A DNA stretch of 64,000 nt from Pseudanabaena sp. FACHB-2040 (GCF_014696715.1 NZ_JACJQO010000005.1:186001-250000), one strand, 5' to 3'. Positions 44,688-54,130 are shown, numbered from the stretch's first letter. Made by a program: numbers and translations. Notes: generated from the sequence alone by a model not told the origin.

Positions 44688-47600
44688 TTACCCCTCCTGA
44701 CCCCCCAACTCTGGCTCAATGTCCGGCGTTAAAGGCTCATCTAGCCCCGGCTCGCTTTCATCTAGCTCGCGCAAAATCGGTGGGGTCGTGGGCTGCTCCT
44801 GCAAAAAGACGGCTGAAATGGCGTCTTGCAGCGTCTCAGCCATCGCAATGCGGTTGCGATATACCAAAATGACCCGCGTTAGCGCGGGCAGCCGGTTTTG
44901 CTCAGCCACCAGGTAGAGCGGCTCGACATAAACTAGCGACTGCTCGATCGGAATTGCCAGCAGGTTACCCTGCTGCGCCCGCGACCCCTGGGTATCCCAC
45001 AGGGAAATGCGCTGGGAGATGGCCGGGTCTTGGTTGATGCGGGCCTCGATCTGCTCAGGGCCAAAGACCAGCTCTTGTTTAGGAAAACGATAGAGCAAGC
45101 GCAGGCCGTAGCGATCGCCATCAGAGCGGGCCGCTAGCCAGCCGATCAGGTTGTTGCGCTGGGCCGGGGTAAAGAGCCGCAGCAAGATAAACTCTTCAGT
45201 TTCTTCCCCCGGTAGCCGAATGATCAGGTAGTAGGGCTCGACCGCTCGGGCTTCGTTGGCGTAGATTTCGTTGGGGGCGCGCCACTGGTCTTCCCGGTTG
45301 TAAAACACCTGGGGGTCGGTCATGTGGTAGGTCATGAGCTGGTTGGCCTGCACCTGAAACAAATCCTGGGGATAGCGGATGTGCTCTTGCAGGGCGGGCG
45401 GCATGTCTGCCAGGGGCCGAAACATGCCGGGAAACACGCGATCCCAAGTTTGAATCAGCGGATCATCGGCATCAGCAATGAAGAAGCCAACGGAGCCATT
45501 GTAGGCATCGACGACGACCTTAACGGAGTTGCGGATGTAGTTAAAGTCGTTTTCTCCTGGGTCGGAGTAGGGGTAGCGATCGCTAACGGTATAGGCGTCG
45601 ATGATCCAGTAGAGGTAGTTGGGGTCGGTTTGGGGATCAAAGTTATCCTGGCTGATGTCAGAGTTGCGCGACTGAAAAGCCTCTAAATTGATGTCTCGTC
45701 GGGCATTGATAGGAGCCTCTAACCCCGTTCCCCAAGTGCGGGAATCGTCTCCGGCATCGACTACGACTAGGTAGGGGTCGTTATCGAAGCGCAGAAAAGG
45801 TGCGATCGCACGTACCCGCTCAGCAATGTTGCGGCGATAGAGCAGTCGGGTCTGGGGCGTAAAGTCTTCGGTAAAGAGCATGCGCCAATCGAGCAGGCGA
45901 CGGGCAAAAATCAGCCGCCGCCAAAAAGCGCCTACGTCAATTCCGGCTCGGCCTTGATAAGCCGTGTAGATGTTCTCTTCGTTGCTGGGGTAGTCTAGCT
46001 CTGGCACCTCGGCGTTGGTCATGATGTTGGTGTCGGTCAGCTCCCCAAAGTAGATGCGGGGCTTGGCAATGGGTATGCTGGCAGCGATTTCTGGGCTGCT
46101 GGGGACGTTTTCGATGCCTCGGACAAAATAGGTCGGCAAGCCATCGGGCGCTGCCGTATTCACCGGGCTCATGGTAAAGCCAAAGCCATGGGTATAGACT
46201 AGGTGCTCGTTAACCCAGGTTTTTGCGATCGCAGGCACCTGCTCGTAGTTCAGCTCGCGGGCCGATACCAGCACCTGCCGCCGATCATAGGTGCCCAGGG
46301 TGTTGAGAAGAGGGTAGCGATCTACATCGGCATCCCGAAACTCGTAGTAGAGCCGGATCTGCTGCAGCTGGCGGTTGCTCTCCAGCAAGGGAACGGTGTC
46401 CCACAGACGAATGTTGTCTAGCGTGAGGGTGTTTTCCTCGATGTCGGCATAAGTTAGCTCGCCATCTGGGTTAAATGGCTCAACATCAATGTCAGCCAGA
46501 TCAAAGGCGTTGCGGGTGAGGGCAATGGAGTTGCGGATGTAGGGCTGCTCGCGCACCAGCTCGTTGGGCTGCACCACTACCCGCTGCACTAGGGGCGGCA
46601 GCAGCACTGTTCCCAGAGCCGCCACCAGCAGATACAGCACAATGCCCCAGATCAAAAGGCGCGATCGCAACGGCTGATAGGCCAGCTTGGGCAGGGCTGC
46701 ATACTGCCGCCGCCCCACATCGCGCAGCCAAATCACCAGGCCCCGCAGGGTAACCCGCCAAAAAACAAAGCGCGACAAAAAGCCCAAGCCCAAAACCAAG
46801 GTCAGCACGCTCAGGACGGTGTAGGCGGGCAGGTTGACATGCACTTCGGTGTAGCCTGCCCCAGCTACGGCCCCGTCTTGGGCGTAGAGAATCTGATAGC
46901 GGCCCAGCCAGTGATTGAGACTGGTCGCCAAAAACAGCAGCCCGGCCAAGGCGTAGAGGTGGCGCTGCTGCGATAGCGACATCCCCAAAAAGCGGCCCTG
47001 ACTGAGGCTGTCTCCGGCCAACAGGTAAACCAGCGTCACCGATACCAGCATGAAAAAGCTCAGCCCAATCATCCAAAAATTGAGCAGCTCCCAGATCGGC
47101 AGCCGAAAAATGTAAAACCCAATGTCTCGGCCAAAAATCGGATCGCTCTGGCCAAAGGCCAGCGGCTGCAGCGCCAGCAAAACCTTGTTCCAATGCTCTG
47201 ACAAGATCAGGGCAAAGCCCAGACTCATGAGCCCCGCCGCCAGCCGAATCGACCAGCGGGGGTAGAGTAGAAATGCGATCGCAGCCATCACCAGCGCCAC
47301 TAGCTGCCAGGGTTGAGCCACCAGCCGCCCAGCCACAGACTGCACTGCATCGGGCTTGGCCCACAGCGGCAGGGGCGGAGCCGAGTTATACAGGCTAGAC
47401 GTAGTTGGCCAGTAGCTAGCCACCACCTGCCCCTGATAAAGCAGCTGCACGCCCAACAGTAGCCCCAGCGCCACCGCCAGCAGCAGCAACCACCGCAGCC
47501 CTCGCCCAGCAGGCCGGTCGACCAATTCTTCTGGCGGCTTGAGAGGCCGCAGCCTAAAGGCCAAAGCCAAATTGCTCATGGCAAAGATCAGGCTCAAGGC

Positions 47601-47795
47601 AAAAGCCACAATGCCTAAACTAAACTGGGTCAGCATTCGCAGCTGAAACACCGCCAGGTAGTTGACCTCCTGGAACCACAGCCCCTCTGAGAAGAGATAT
47701 ACGGCGGCATCGGCAAATAGCAGCAGAGCCAGAGGCCCCAGAGCCCACTGCCACCAGAGGACTTGCCGCAACTTCAGCGCTTTAAGAAAATACAT
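44688..47795 (-). CDS. UPF0182 family integral membrane protein
   Basis: A large cyanobacterial membrane protein of 1035 residues from ATG 47795 (a TTG 18 bp upstream is in frame). The N-terminal third has about seven membrane helices (e.g. LWWQWALGPLALLLFADAAV). The large extracytoplasmic part begins VVVQPNELVREQPYIRNSIALTRNAF, a hallmark of the UPF0182 family. Conserved segments include LRYDNDPYLV-like FLRFDNDPYLVV, DAYTVSDRYPYSDP and IRYPQDLFQVQ. The C-terminus is an acidic Pro/Glu-rich tail. The molecular function is not known in the family. Confidence 0.93.
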   Translation of the reverse strand: MYFLKALKLRQVLWWQWALGPLALLLFADAAVYLFSEGLWFQEVNYLAVFQLRMLTQFSLGIVAFALSLIFAMSNLALAFRLRPLKPPEELVDRPAGRGLRWLLLLAVALGLLLGVQLLYQGQVVASYWPTTSSLYNSAPPLPLWAKPDAVQSVAGRLVAQPWQLVALVMAAIAFLLYPRWSIRLAAGLMSLGFALILSEHWNKVLLALQPLAFGQSDPIFGRDIGFYIFRLPIWELLNFWMIGLSFFMLVSVTLVYLLAGDSLSQGRFLGMSLSQQRHLYALAGLLFLATSLNHWLGRYQILYAQDGAVAGAGYTEVHVNLPAYTVLSVLTLVLGLGFLSRFVFWRVTLRGLVIWLRDVGRRQYAALPKLAYQPLRSRLLIWGIVLYLLVAALGTVLLPPLVQRVVVQPNELVREQPYIRNSIALTRNAFDLADIDVEPFNPDGELTYADIEENTLTLDNIRLWDTVPLLESNRQLQQIRLYYEFRDADVDRYPLLNTLGTYDRRQVLVSARELNYEQVPAIAKTWVNEHLVYTHGFGFTMSPVNTAAPDGLPTYFVRGIENVPSSPEIAASIPIAKPRIYFGELTDTNIMTNAEVPELDYPSNEENIYTAYQGRAGIDVGAFWRRLIFARRLLDWRMLFTEDFTPQTRLLYRRNIAERVRAIAPFLRFDNDPYLVVVDAGDDSRTWGTGLEAPINARRDINLEAFQSRNSDISQDNFDPQTDPNYLYWIIDAYTVSDRYPYSDPGENDFNYIRNSVKVVVDAYNGSVGFFIADADDPLIQTWDRVFPGMFRPLADMPPALQEHIRYPQDLFQVQANQLMTYHMTDPQVFYNREDQWRAPNEIYANEARAVEPYYLIIRLPGEETEEFILLRLFTPAQRNNLIGWLAARSDGDRYGLRLLYRFPKQELVFGPEQIEARINQDPAISQRISLWDTQGSRAQQGNLLAIPIEQSLVYVEPLYLVAEQNRLPALTRVILVYRNRIAMAETLQDAISAVFLQEQPTTPPILRELDESEPGLDEPLTPDIEPELGGQEG

Positions 47796-47861
47796 GAGCT
47801 CAGGCCAAATCAAGGGGCGATCCTGCCTGAGATTGTACCGCTGTCGTCAGCAAAACCCCTG

Positions 47862-47963
47862 CTGTTGGGTTTTAACGCAAGGCAAAATCCGTGGGTTAGT
47901 TGAGGCTTCGCGAAACCCAACAGTCTTTTGCAGCGCCGGGTTTCGCTAGCTAACCCAACCTAC
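47862..47963. repeat. TGTTGGGTTT-type palindromic repeat
   Basis: A degenerate unit of the GTAGGTTGGGTT family: TGTTGGGTTTTAACGC, later GCGAAACCCAAC and a final TAACCCAACCTAC (47951-47963). It fills the gap between UPF0182 and the DUF4079 gene. Confidence 0.6.
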
Positions 47964-47967
47964 AGGC

Positions 47968-48663
47968 TTATTCAGGACAGGTCTGATTGGTAAAGTCACA
48001 CTGATAGACGTGCGGCTCTTGCCAGTGCAGCGGAATCTCCAGCAGGTCGCGAGTGCCCGTAACCCCCTGACTAATAAATAGCAGTAGGGCAACAGAGTTG
48101 AGGACGATGTGAGTAATGCGCCAGCGGCTAGATTTGTAGATATCAGGCAAAATAGCCACAGAAAAAACCATCAGCAGGGCTGCGGTCATGCCGAGGTAGT
48201 AGTGGGAAACGTACCACTCGTCGGTGCGCCGAAATACCCCATCCTGGCAGCCCAAAATTACCAGCCCCATGCCCGTCAGGGTGGCGAATACCCCGCGCCA
48301 GAGCGGCATTCGCGCCCGGAAGAGAAACACCAGAGCCGCAATGGTCAGGGCAAACATCAGCACAATAAAAGTGCCCTGAAAGGGGTCTGAAGTCCAGATT
48401 TGAGCGTTGTTGAGATACTTAAAGATGGGGTGAGCTAGCCCAATCAAGACCAGCCCCACGACCGAACCTGCCAGCCAGCGGCCAACCTGCACGTGCTCCT
48501 TACCCACGGCCGGGCTGACTTTAGTTTTTTCTTTGGCGGCGATAGCCAGTCGGCGCTGCCGCGTCTGCATAGCAAAGTAGGTGACAACGCCGATCAGGGG
48601 AAAAACGTATACAACGGCAAGAATTGGGTGAATTAGCCGCAGCAAATCCGGGGTGTCCAGCAT
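47968..48663 (-). CDS. DUF4079 family membrane protein
   Basis: The 231-residue protein has seven hydrophobic segments with His at helix ends (LIHPILAVVYVFPLIGVVTYF, LIGLAHPIFKYLN, YVSHYYLGMTAALLM, RWRITHIVLNSVALLLFISQG). This is the DUF4079 pattern, plausible for haem-binding cytochrome b561-like proteins, though that is only inference. The ATG has AGGAAC 8 bp upstream. An open 5-codon frame (48726-48743) lies in the leader. Function unknown. Confidence 0.85.
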   Translation of the reverse strand: MLDTPDLLRLIHPILAVVYVFPLIGVVTYFAMQTRQRRLAIAAKEKTKVSPAVGKEHVQVGRWLAGSVVGLVLIGLAHPIFKYLNNAQIWTSDPFQGTFIVLMFALTIAALVFLFRARMPLWRGVFATLTGMGLVILGCQDGVFRRTDEWYVSHYYLGMTAALLMVFSVAILPDIYKSSRWRITHIVLNSVALLLFISQGVTGTRDLLEIPLHWQEPHVYQCDFTNQTCPE

Positions 48664-48790
48664 GTTAGTTCCTGGGCCTGTAGGGTTGGCGTTTTTAAAC
48701 CCAAGGCTGGTAAAGCAGCCCTAGGTTAGATCGCTGATTGCATCTTCCTCCTTTGGAGGGAGGGCAGTCAGCACCATCCTACCGAGAGAA

Positions 48791-49558
48791 CTAGCTCCAA
48801 AGATTAAAGCGAGCTAAATGTTCTTCGACTGCCTTAGGCAAACTCTTGTGCAGATCACCCTTGCCGCTGAAGGTGAGCCGGTTGCGCCCCGACAGGTCAA
48901 AGGGAAACTGCCCTGGCAGATCGTCGCGCTCCATCTGGGCCAGCAAAATCTGCTCAGGCCGCTTGCTCTGGAGCGCATAGCCCATTTCGACACAGACCTT
49001 GGGGCTGGGAATAAGCTGAGGCGGGGAACCGTCTATCTGAGTAATGGGTGTGCCATCGGCCAAAAACAGCAGGCACTTGCGGATTTTGCGGGTCAGGCCG
49101 CTGCCCAGGCGAGCGGGGCCTTCGCTCAGCCGGTGAGACTCTTCTAGCGTTAGGGCAATGCGAGAACGCCGGTTGAGCCTTTCGATCACGTCCTGCAGCT
49201 CGTCGCGCAGCAGGTTGCTGGCGTCGGGATAGTCATCTTGATAGCAGAAGAAGATAGTCGGATCTAGGTTGGCAAAGACGTCTTGCTTGGCGAAGTAGAT
49301 CTCGTGGCTGATCAGGTCAATGTTGGCAATGATGTAGGTACCGCTGCCCTCAACGTAAAACTCGACCGTGTCGCCTTCTAGGTAGCGCTGAAACCAGGCC
49401 GATTTTTTAACGTCGTCGCTATCTTCTAGAAAATCAGCTCGCAGCGCCGACTTCAGCAGACTATTTTTGCTCAGCCGCAGGTCGTGGGGCCGTTTTTCTA
49501 GCGCCTTGACCGGCTCGTAATCCTCTAGATACCAGGCTTTTAGCGCGATAATAGCCAT
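48791..49558 (-). CDS. Conserved hypothetical protein with a possible TIR-like C-terminus
   Basis: The 255-residue soluble protein has an N-terminal region (1-100) rich in charged residues (YLEDYEPVKALEKRPHDLRLS). The C-terminal half has FFCYQDDYPDASNLLRDELQ and CVEMGYALQSKRPEQILLAQ followed by FPFDLSGRNRL. The order Asp-rich loop, E(M/L)GYAL and PFDL resembles predicted TIR-like nucleotide-binding domains; this is a weak motif match. GGGAAGC lies upstream of the ATG. No nearby partner suggests a defence system. The function is unknown. Confidence 0.7.
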   Translation of the reverse strand: MAIIALKAWYLEDYEPVKALEKRPHDLRLSKNSLLKSALRADFLEDSDDVKKSAWFQRYLEGDTVEFYVEGSGTYIIANIDLISHEIYFAKQDVFANLDPTIFFCYQDDYPDASNLLRDELQDVIERLNRRSRIALTLEESHRLSEGPARLGSGLTRKIRKCLLFLADGTPITQIDGSPPQLIPSPKVCVEMGYALQSKRPEQILLAQMERDDLPGQFPFDLSGRNRLTFSGKGDLHKSLPKAVEEHLARFNLWS

Positions 49559-49751
49559 TTTGCTTCCCTGCCCCGTCAGCGTGTCCTACTACATATACCT
49601 GAAACGCTAGCAATCGGCACACCTATAAAGCAACAACATCCAAGCATAGACCGAGTGACTTCCTGACATGGGCTGAGCCTGGACGGAGTTAGCCGATCAG
49701 CTGGCCTTCTGTGAAGGTGCGATCGCAGTGCTCCCAATCTATCAGTATAGG

Positions 49752-49945
49752 AAGTGTCGTTGAGCTTGGATGTTGTTAGTTGAACGAGACAGATTCGGGA
49801 TTAACAGCGTCTTTACCTCTTGGTGTTGGATGGACAAGTTGGCTGTTTAATCTGCCAGGGAAGCTGTATTTGCTTCTCCTTAACTATAGCTTGATTTGGA
49901 GGGGGATCAAGAAGTCGAAAAATAAGTTCACTTTTCTGATCGATT
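49752..49945 (+). repeat. Duplicated non-coding element, first copy
   Basis: Shares with the copy at 50403-50590 the blocks GGATG(T/C)TGTT(A/G)GTTGAACGA, GAGACAGATT, ACCTCT, TCTGCCAGGGAAGCT, GCTTC-TCCTTAA and AA(A/G)TT(C/T)ACTTTT(C/G), in the same order and spacing. The first copy lies just downstream of the reverse-strand 49558 gene. Possibly a MITE or a small-RNA gene. Confidence 0.6.
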
Positions 49946-49996
49946 ATTGTTTTTGTCAGAGTATAAGGTAGCTTGCTTGCCATCTTCTAGATTGTC

Positions 49997-50030
49997 TTAC
50001 TAAGCAGGACTTTAAAGTCCTGCTTAGTAA
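49997..50030. repeat. 34-bp perfect palindrome
   Basis: TTACTAAGCAGGACTTT and its exact reverse complement AAAGTCCTGCTTAGTAA abut without a spacer. A perfect 17-bp arm is far longer than expected by chance. A cruciform, a protein binding site, or a terminator-like hairpin are all possible; there is no loop, which disfavours a classical terminator. Confidence 0.85.
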
Positions 50031-50402
50031 GGAATAAAAAACAAATATGTTAGAGTTCTTTACTCAAAAGGTTGGAAGTGTTGGGTTCGCTGCGCTTAAC
50101 CCAACCTACAGGAGATGGCTATTATTTTTGATGCTTCTTTATACGGAAGGTTAGAGTTTTGGGTTTACTGCGCTTAACTCAATCTACGTAGCTCAACTTA
50201 TGCAACTCTTTAAAAAAATAGAGACGCAGGCTAGCTGCGTCTCTGGGCGAAAGAAAGTTGAGGACGTATTTCAACAGCAAGTTCCAGTTGAGATTTCTAG
50301 GGGCTTCCAACATTTCACAAGGATGAGTAGAGATAGCTGATCTGGCGTTAGAGGCGATTGTAATTGGCCAGTCACAGAGCTCTCAGGACATCAGTTTTGG
50401 AA

Positions 50403-50590
50403 GTGTAGATTCCAGATTGGGATGCTGTTGGTTGAACGAGACAGATTGAACTTTAGCAGAACTCTACCTCTCCTGTAACGGTTTCAATTGACTGTTCTAT
50501 CTGCCAGGGAAGCTTTAATCGCTTCATCCTTAAAGTGTAGGCGGGCTTAAATAGAAAATGCCTGCTTGAAAATAAAGTTTACTTTTGGGA
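50403..50590 (+). repeat. Duplicated non-coding element, second copy
   Basis: Second copy of the element at 49752-49945, with the same block order. Identity is patchy (about 20-nt conserved blocks separated by diverged stretches), so this is an old duplication or a repeat family with conserved cores. Confidence 0.6.
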
Positions 50591-50820
50591 TCGGGGCATT
50601 CAAAGGTCTTTTTTACGACTTTGGGTATAGGTACGGTTGCCGTAGGCCATTAGTAGATGCTGCTAGTCCATCAAAAGAGAGATAAATTACAGGCCAGCGG
50701 CTAACAAAAAATCAACTAGCAAAAGCAAATTGTTGACTCCTTTTAATCAACGGTCAAGCAATGAAAAAGATTGTTACCTGGGTGAGAACTGTGCTCGAAT
50801 AGAAAAAAACCTTGACTGCC

Positions 50821-51603
50821 ATGCTGACGAATCTTACCCAGGGCCATTTAAGCCTGCTTGAGACTTGCCCTCGCAAGTTTCAGCAAATTTTTCTAGAGGG
50901 CCTCACGGTGCCTCCGTCTCCAGACCTACAGGCCAGTCAGCTGTGGGGCAACCGCTTTCACCTGCTGATGCAGCAGCGGGAGCTAGGGCTGCCGCTGCCG
51001 GGCAATCTGGCCGATGAGGAGCACCTGCGAGACTGTATGGCGGCACTGCTAGAGCGAGCCCCTGAGCTGTTTCAATCTGAGCCGACCCATTTTCGGCAGA
51101 GTGAGCACCGGCGGTCGCTGGCCTTTAATGGCTATAGCCTGACGGTGATCTACGACCTGCTGATTTGTCGTCCAGGAAGCGGGCTGATCGTGGACTGGAA
51201 GACCTATCTGCAGATGCGCGATCGCAACTCCTTGGCGCAGGACTGGCAGACCCGGCTCTATCTCTATGTGCTGGTTGAAACCACCGACCTTAGCCCTGAA
51301 CAGGTGGCTATGAGCTACTGGTTTGTGCGCCACCGTGATGCTCAGACAGGCGAGTTTCTGCCCCAGGAAGTGCAGATTACCTACAGCTCAAAGCAGCACG
51401 AGCAGACCCGACAGGATTTGCTAAAGCTAACGGCGGACTTGAGTGGCTATCAGCAAAGCGGTCATTTTCCCCAGGTGAGCTTGGCGCAGGAAAGTTGCGA
51501 TCGCTGCCTTTTTGTCTCGCCCTGTGGCCGACTGCCCGAGTCTGGGGCTGCGGGCTTGTCGTCGCTGCCTTCGCTCGCAGAGATCGAAGAAGTGCCGCTC
51601 TAG
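50821..51603 (+). CDS. PD-(D/E)XK nuclease-family protein (RecB/Cas4-like)
   Basis: The 260-residue protein has the pattern of a PD-(D/E)XK_1 nuclease: LSLLETCPRKF at the N-terminus; acidic/DWK motif YDLLICRPGSGLIVDWKT (Asp and Asp-x-Lys), then QTRLYLYVL (QxxxY); and a C-terminal Cys cluster CDRCLFVSPCG. With the N-terminal Cys the set of four matches the Fe-S cluster of Cas4/AddB-type enzymes. ATG at 50821 is used rather than a TTG 9 bp upstream. No CRISPR or helicase neighbours, so the substrate is unknown; DNA-end processing is an inference. Confidence 0.85.
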   Translation: MLTNLTQGHLSLLETCPRKFQQIFLEGLTVPPSPDLQASQLWGNRFHLLMQQRELGLPLPGNLADEEHLRDCMAALLERAPELFQSEPTHFRQSEHRRSLAFNGYSLTVIYDLLICRPGSGLIVDWKTYLQMRDRNSLAQDWQTRLYLYVLVETTDLSPEQVAMSYWFVRHRDAQTGEFLPQEVQITYSSKQHEQTRQDLLKLTADLSGYQQSGHFPQVSLAQESCDRCLFVSPCGRLPESGAAGLSSLPSLAEIEEVPL

Positions 51604-51671
51604 AAAACACCGCCCAGAAAATTTCCTGATCAGCCGAGCGATCTCCTGAAACTTGAATTGGTAAGCCGTTG

Positions 51672-54110
51672 ATGCCCCCTCTTCCTTGCCCTGCTTCAAC
51701 TGTTCTTATCCTTTCCGTCAGGGATTTGCAAAAAACTGTGAAAGACCGTCATTGGCTCAGGCTGGCAGAATATTCCTTACTGGCTGGCTCGGGGGCTGGC
51801 ACCATCGCCTCAGTTGCAACTCAAAACATCGCATTTGCCTCGGCACCCCTCACGGCAGTTGTTGCCTTGGGGCTCCTTAGCCGCAACCGTTTAGAGCAGC
51901 GGCTGAGTGAAGCCGATCAAACACTGCTGCAGCAAAATCGCTTAATTGCTCGAAAGGTCATTAACTTAAGCAAACAGGTCACAGCCCTACCGTCACCAGA
52001 GGCCCTGACCAATTTTCAGCGATCGGTGATGGATCGCAACGATCGGTCCTTTTTCCGCTTTTCTAAAGAGCTGCAGAGCCTACAACAGGACGTAGAACAG
52101 CGGCTGACCTCGCTAGAGATGCCCGATCTGAGCCAGATCAACCAAGACATCTGCCGCCTGCAAGACCACTATGTTTATTTGACCGCTTCTCTAGAAAGTT
52201 TGACCTCCTACATTCAGCGCCTGTCTACCCTGCCTCGGGTAGAGGCAGCAGAGTCTCAAATTTCGGTGCTCAAGACAGAAGTGATGCAAATGCGCGTCAC
52301 CCTAGAAACCCTGGGCAGCGAGACTAAAACCACCGTCTCTCATCTGCAAGACACCATTCACCATGTCGATCGACGGCTGCGGCAACTGCCAGTAACCCTC
52401 GATCCTCAGCACCTCAAGGAGGAAGTGCAGGAGCTGATCAAGGCAGTGTCTGGGCTGGTGCCCCGCCATGAATTTGATAATTTAGTGACCCGACTTCAGG
52501 AGCTGAGCCAGCAGCAGACCACCTTAAACCACGCGCTCAAGCGACTGCGAACAGGCAGCCAGCCGGTGCAGCCCGTGGGCGAAAATACCTTTCAAATGGA
52601 GTTCATCGCAGCTTCTTTGGAAGCCGAAATGGAGCGACTCTCTGCCTCTCTAGAGCACGTAGAGCAGCACCTGCAAGAAGGCAAAGACCCGTCCCACCTA
52701 CAGGCTGAGCTGCAGCGCCTAGCAACCACCTACACAGAAACCTGGGAAGGAAAGCTGTCTCAGCTAGAAGCCTTAACGGGACAATTGCAGACACAGCAGC
52801 AGTTGCTCCTGCAGCAGATAGAGCAAGGGGCAGCGCCAGCCCAAGAACTGCTCAGCCAGCTAGCGAGCCGCCTAAACTGGACGGAGGAAGCTTTGCAGGG
52901 CCTGAGCAGCCAATTTAGTGCAGGTTCGCCGCTGGCGACCGTAGATCCGGCCCAGAGCCAGTGGATTATCGACTTTCCGGGGGCAAGCGACTCTAGCTTG
53001 CCGACTAGCCGCAACGCTAGCCGCCGAGCCTTAGAAGCGGCGCTGGACTGGGCTCATCATCGGCTGCTGCTGGTCTGGCCTTGGTCTGCCGACCTGGAGC
53101 TAGATGATGCGCTGGTGTATCGGTTTCGGCAAGTGCTGGCGCGGCAATGCCACCTGGAGATTGGCTGGTGCCACCGGGGCAACCGCCAAGAGGGGCGGCT
53201 GGTGCGGGCGATCAGCCTGCGCTGGGGCACTGAGTCAGCCCAGATCAAGACACTCAAAGCGGCTCTCAACCGGCTGATGCCGCTGCGCCAGAGCTATCCT
53301 GATCGCTTTCGGTTCAAGATTTTGGGCAGTGATGAAAGCTTTTTGGTGTGCGATCGCACCCTGGCCATCCTCGGTCTTCAGGGGCTGCAAACCCGCACCA
53401 GCGTTTTTCCCGACCTCGATCTCAAGCTGCAAACCACAGACCCAGAGGTGGTACAGGCCCTAGCCGAACGCTTTGAGAACCCAGTGATTGCGGCAACCGA
53501 TGCAGCGGCCTTTTTCAACCGGGGAACGACTCGCTACGACCTGCGTGACCAGCCGGGGGCCATTGCCGACTACACCCAAGTGCTCTCAATTGAGCCAGAG
53601 AACGGCGTAGCCTACAACAACCGGGGCGTGGCCCTAGTTGATCTGGGCCAAATTGACGATGCCGAAGAAGATTTTAGCCAGGCCATTGCCTTGTGCCCAG
53701 ATCTGCTGGCAGCCTACTGCAACCGAGGCTGGCTGCGCCTGGAGAAAAATCGCTATCAGGCAGCGGTAGCTGACTTTTCTAGGGCAATTGAGCTAGATCC
53801 GCAGTCGCCCATGTCTTACCTCTACCGAGGCAGCGCCATTCAGAAGCTGGGGGATTTGAGTGGGGCTATTGAAGACTACGACCGGGCCGTGGAGTGGAGC
53901 GATGAAACTGCGCTGCCCTACTTTTTCCGCAGTGCCGCCTACGATAAGCAGGGCGACCGCCAGCAGGCCATTGCCGATCTAGAAAAGGCCCAGCACCAGC
54001 TGCAGACTCAGGGAGATCAGCAGATTTTGCCGACTGTGCAGCGCACCCTGAGTAAGCTCAAGCAAACCCCCGCTGACGGAGCTGCTTTAAACGGATCTTC
54101 TCCGTATTGA
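51672..54110 (+). CDS. Coiled-coil / PLD-like / TPR protein
   Basis: The 812-residue protein starts with two hydrophobic segments (about 25-65) that may anchor it. A long alpha-helical coiled-coil region (about 70-400) follows. A central region (about 450-600) has RALEAALDWAHHRLLLVWPW and FKILGSDESFLVCDRTLAILGLQ, resembling a phospholipase D-like fold without the catalytic His-Lys-Asp. Five TPRs close the protein (about 615-780, e.g. YNNRGVALVDLGQIDDAEEDFSQAI). It lies 68 bp after the nuclease gene and may be in the same unit. The scaffold role is inferred. Confidence 0.8.
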   Translation: MPPLPCPASTVLILSVRDLQKTVKDRHWLRLAEYSLLAGSGAGTIASVATQNIAFASAPLTAVVALGLLSRNRLEQRLSEADQTLLQQNRLIARKVINLSKQVTALPSPEALTNFQRSVMDRNDRSFFRFSKELQSLQQDVEQRLTSLEMPDLSQINQDICRLQDHYVYLTASLESLTSYIQRLSTLPRVEAAESQISVLKTEVMQMRVTLETLGSETKTTVSHLQDTIHHVDRRLRQLPVTLDPQHLKEEVQELIKAVSGLVPRHEFDNLVTRLQELSQQQTTLNHALKRLRTGSQPVQPVGENTFQMEFIAASLEAEMERLSASLEHVEQHLQEGKDPSHLQAELQRLATTYTETWEGKLSQLEALTGQLQTQQQLLLQQIEQGAAPAQELLSQLASRLNWTEEALQGLSSQFSAGSPLATVDPAQSQWIIDFPGASDSSLPTSRNASRRALEAALDWAHHRLLLVWPWSADLELDDALVYRFRQVLARQCHLEIGWCHRGNRQEGRLVRAISLRWGTESAQIKTLKAALNRLMPLRQSYPDRFRFKILGSDESFLVCDRTLAILGLQGLQTRTSVFPDLDLKLQTTDPEVVQALAERFENPVIAATDAAAFFNRGTTRYDLRDQPGAIADYTQVLSIEPENGVAYNNRGVALVDLGQIDDAEEDFSQAIALCPDLLAAYCNRGWLRLEKNRYQAAVADFSRAIELDPQSPMSYLYRGSAIQKLGDLSGAIEDYDRAVEWSDETALPYFFRSAAYDKQGDRQQAIADLEKAQHQLQTQGDQQILPTVQRTLSKLKQTPADGAALNGSSPY

Positions 54111-54130
54111 TCTTCATACAGTCTGATTTT

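Larger units (their letters stand above)
49559..50820. other. 1.26-kb gene-free region with duplicated elements
   Basis: No supportable gene is present. The region has two copies of a roughly 190-bp element (about 49752-49945 and 50403-50590), a 34-bp perfect palindrome at 49997-50030, and two GTAGGTTGGGTT-type repeats (50079-50108, 50160-50190). It is AT-rich compared with its flanks. Short frames within the first element are not conserved in the second, so the elements are probably non-coding. Confidence 0.55.

Noticed and set aside
48726-48759. Five-codon frame (MQSAI) with GGAGG upstream, ahead of the DUF4079 gene
   Set aside because: The GGAGG is itself half of a short CCTCC/GGAGG hairpin and the frame is trivial; no link to control of the downstream gene can be shown.
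49780-49971. 63-codon frame in the first non-coding element
   Set aside because: The frame is not conserved in the second copy at 50403-50590 and there is no ribosome site.
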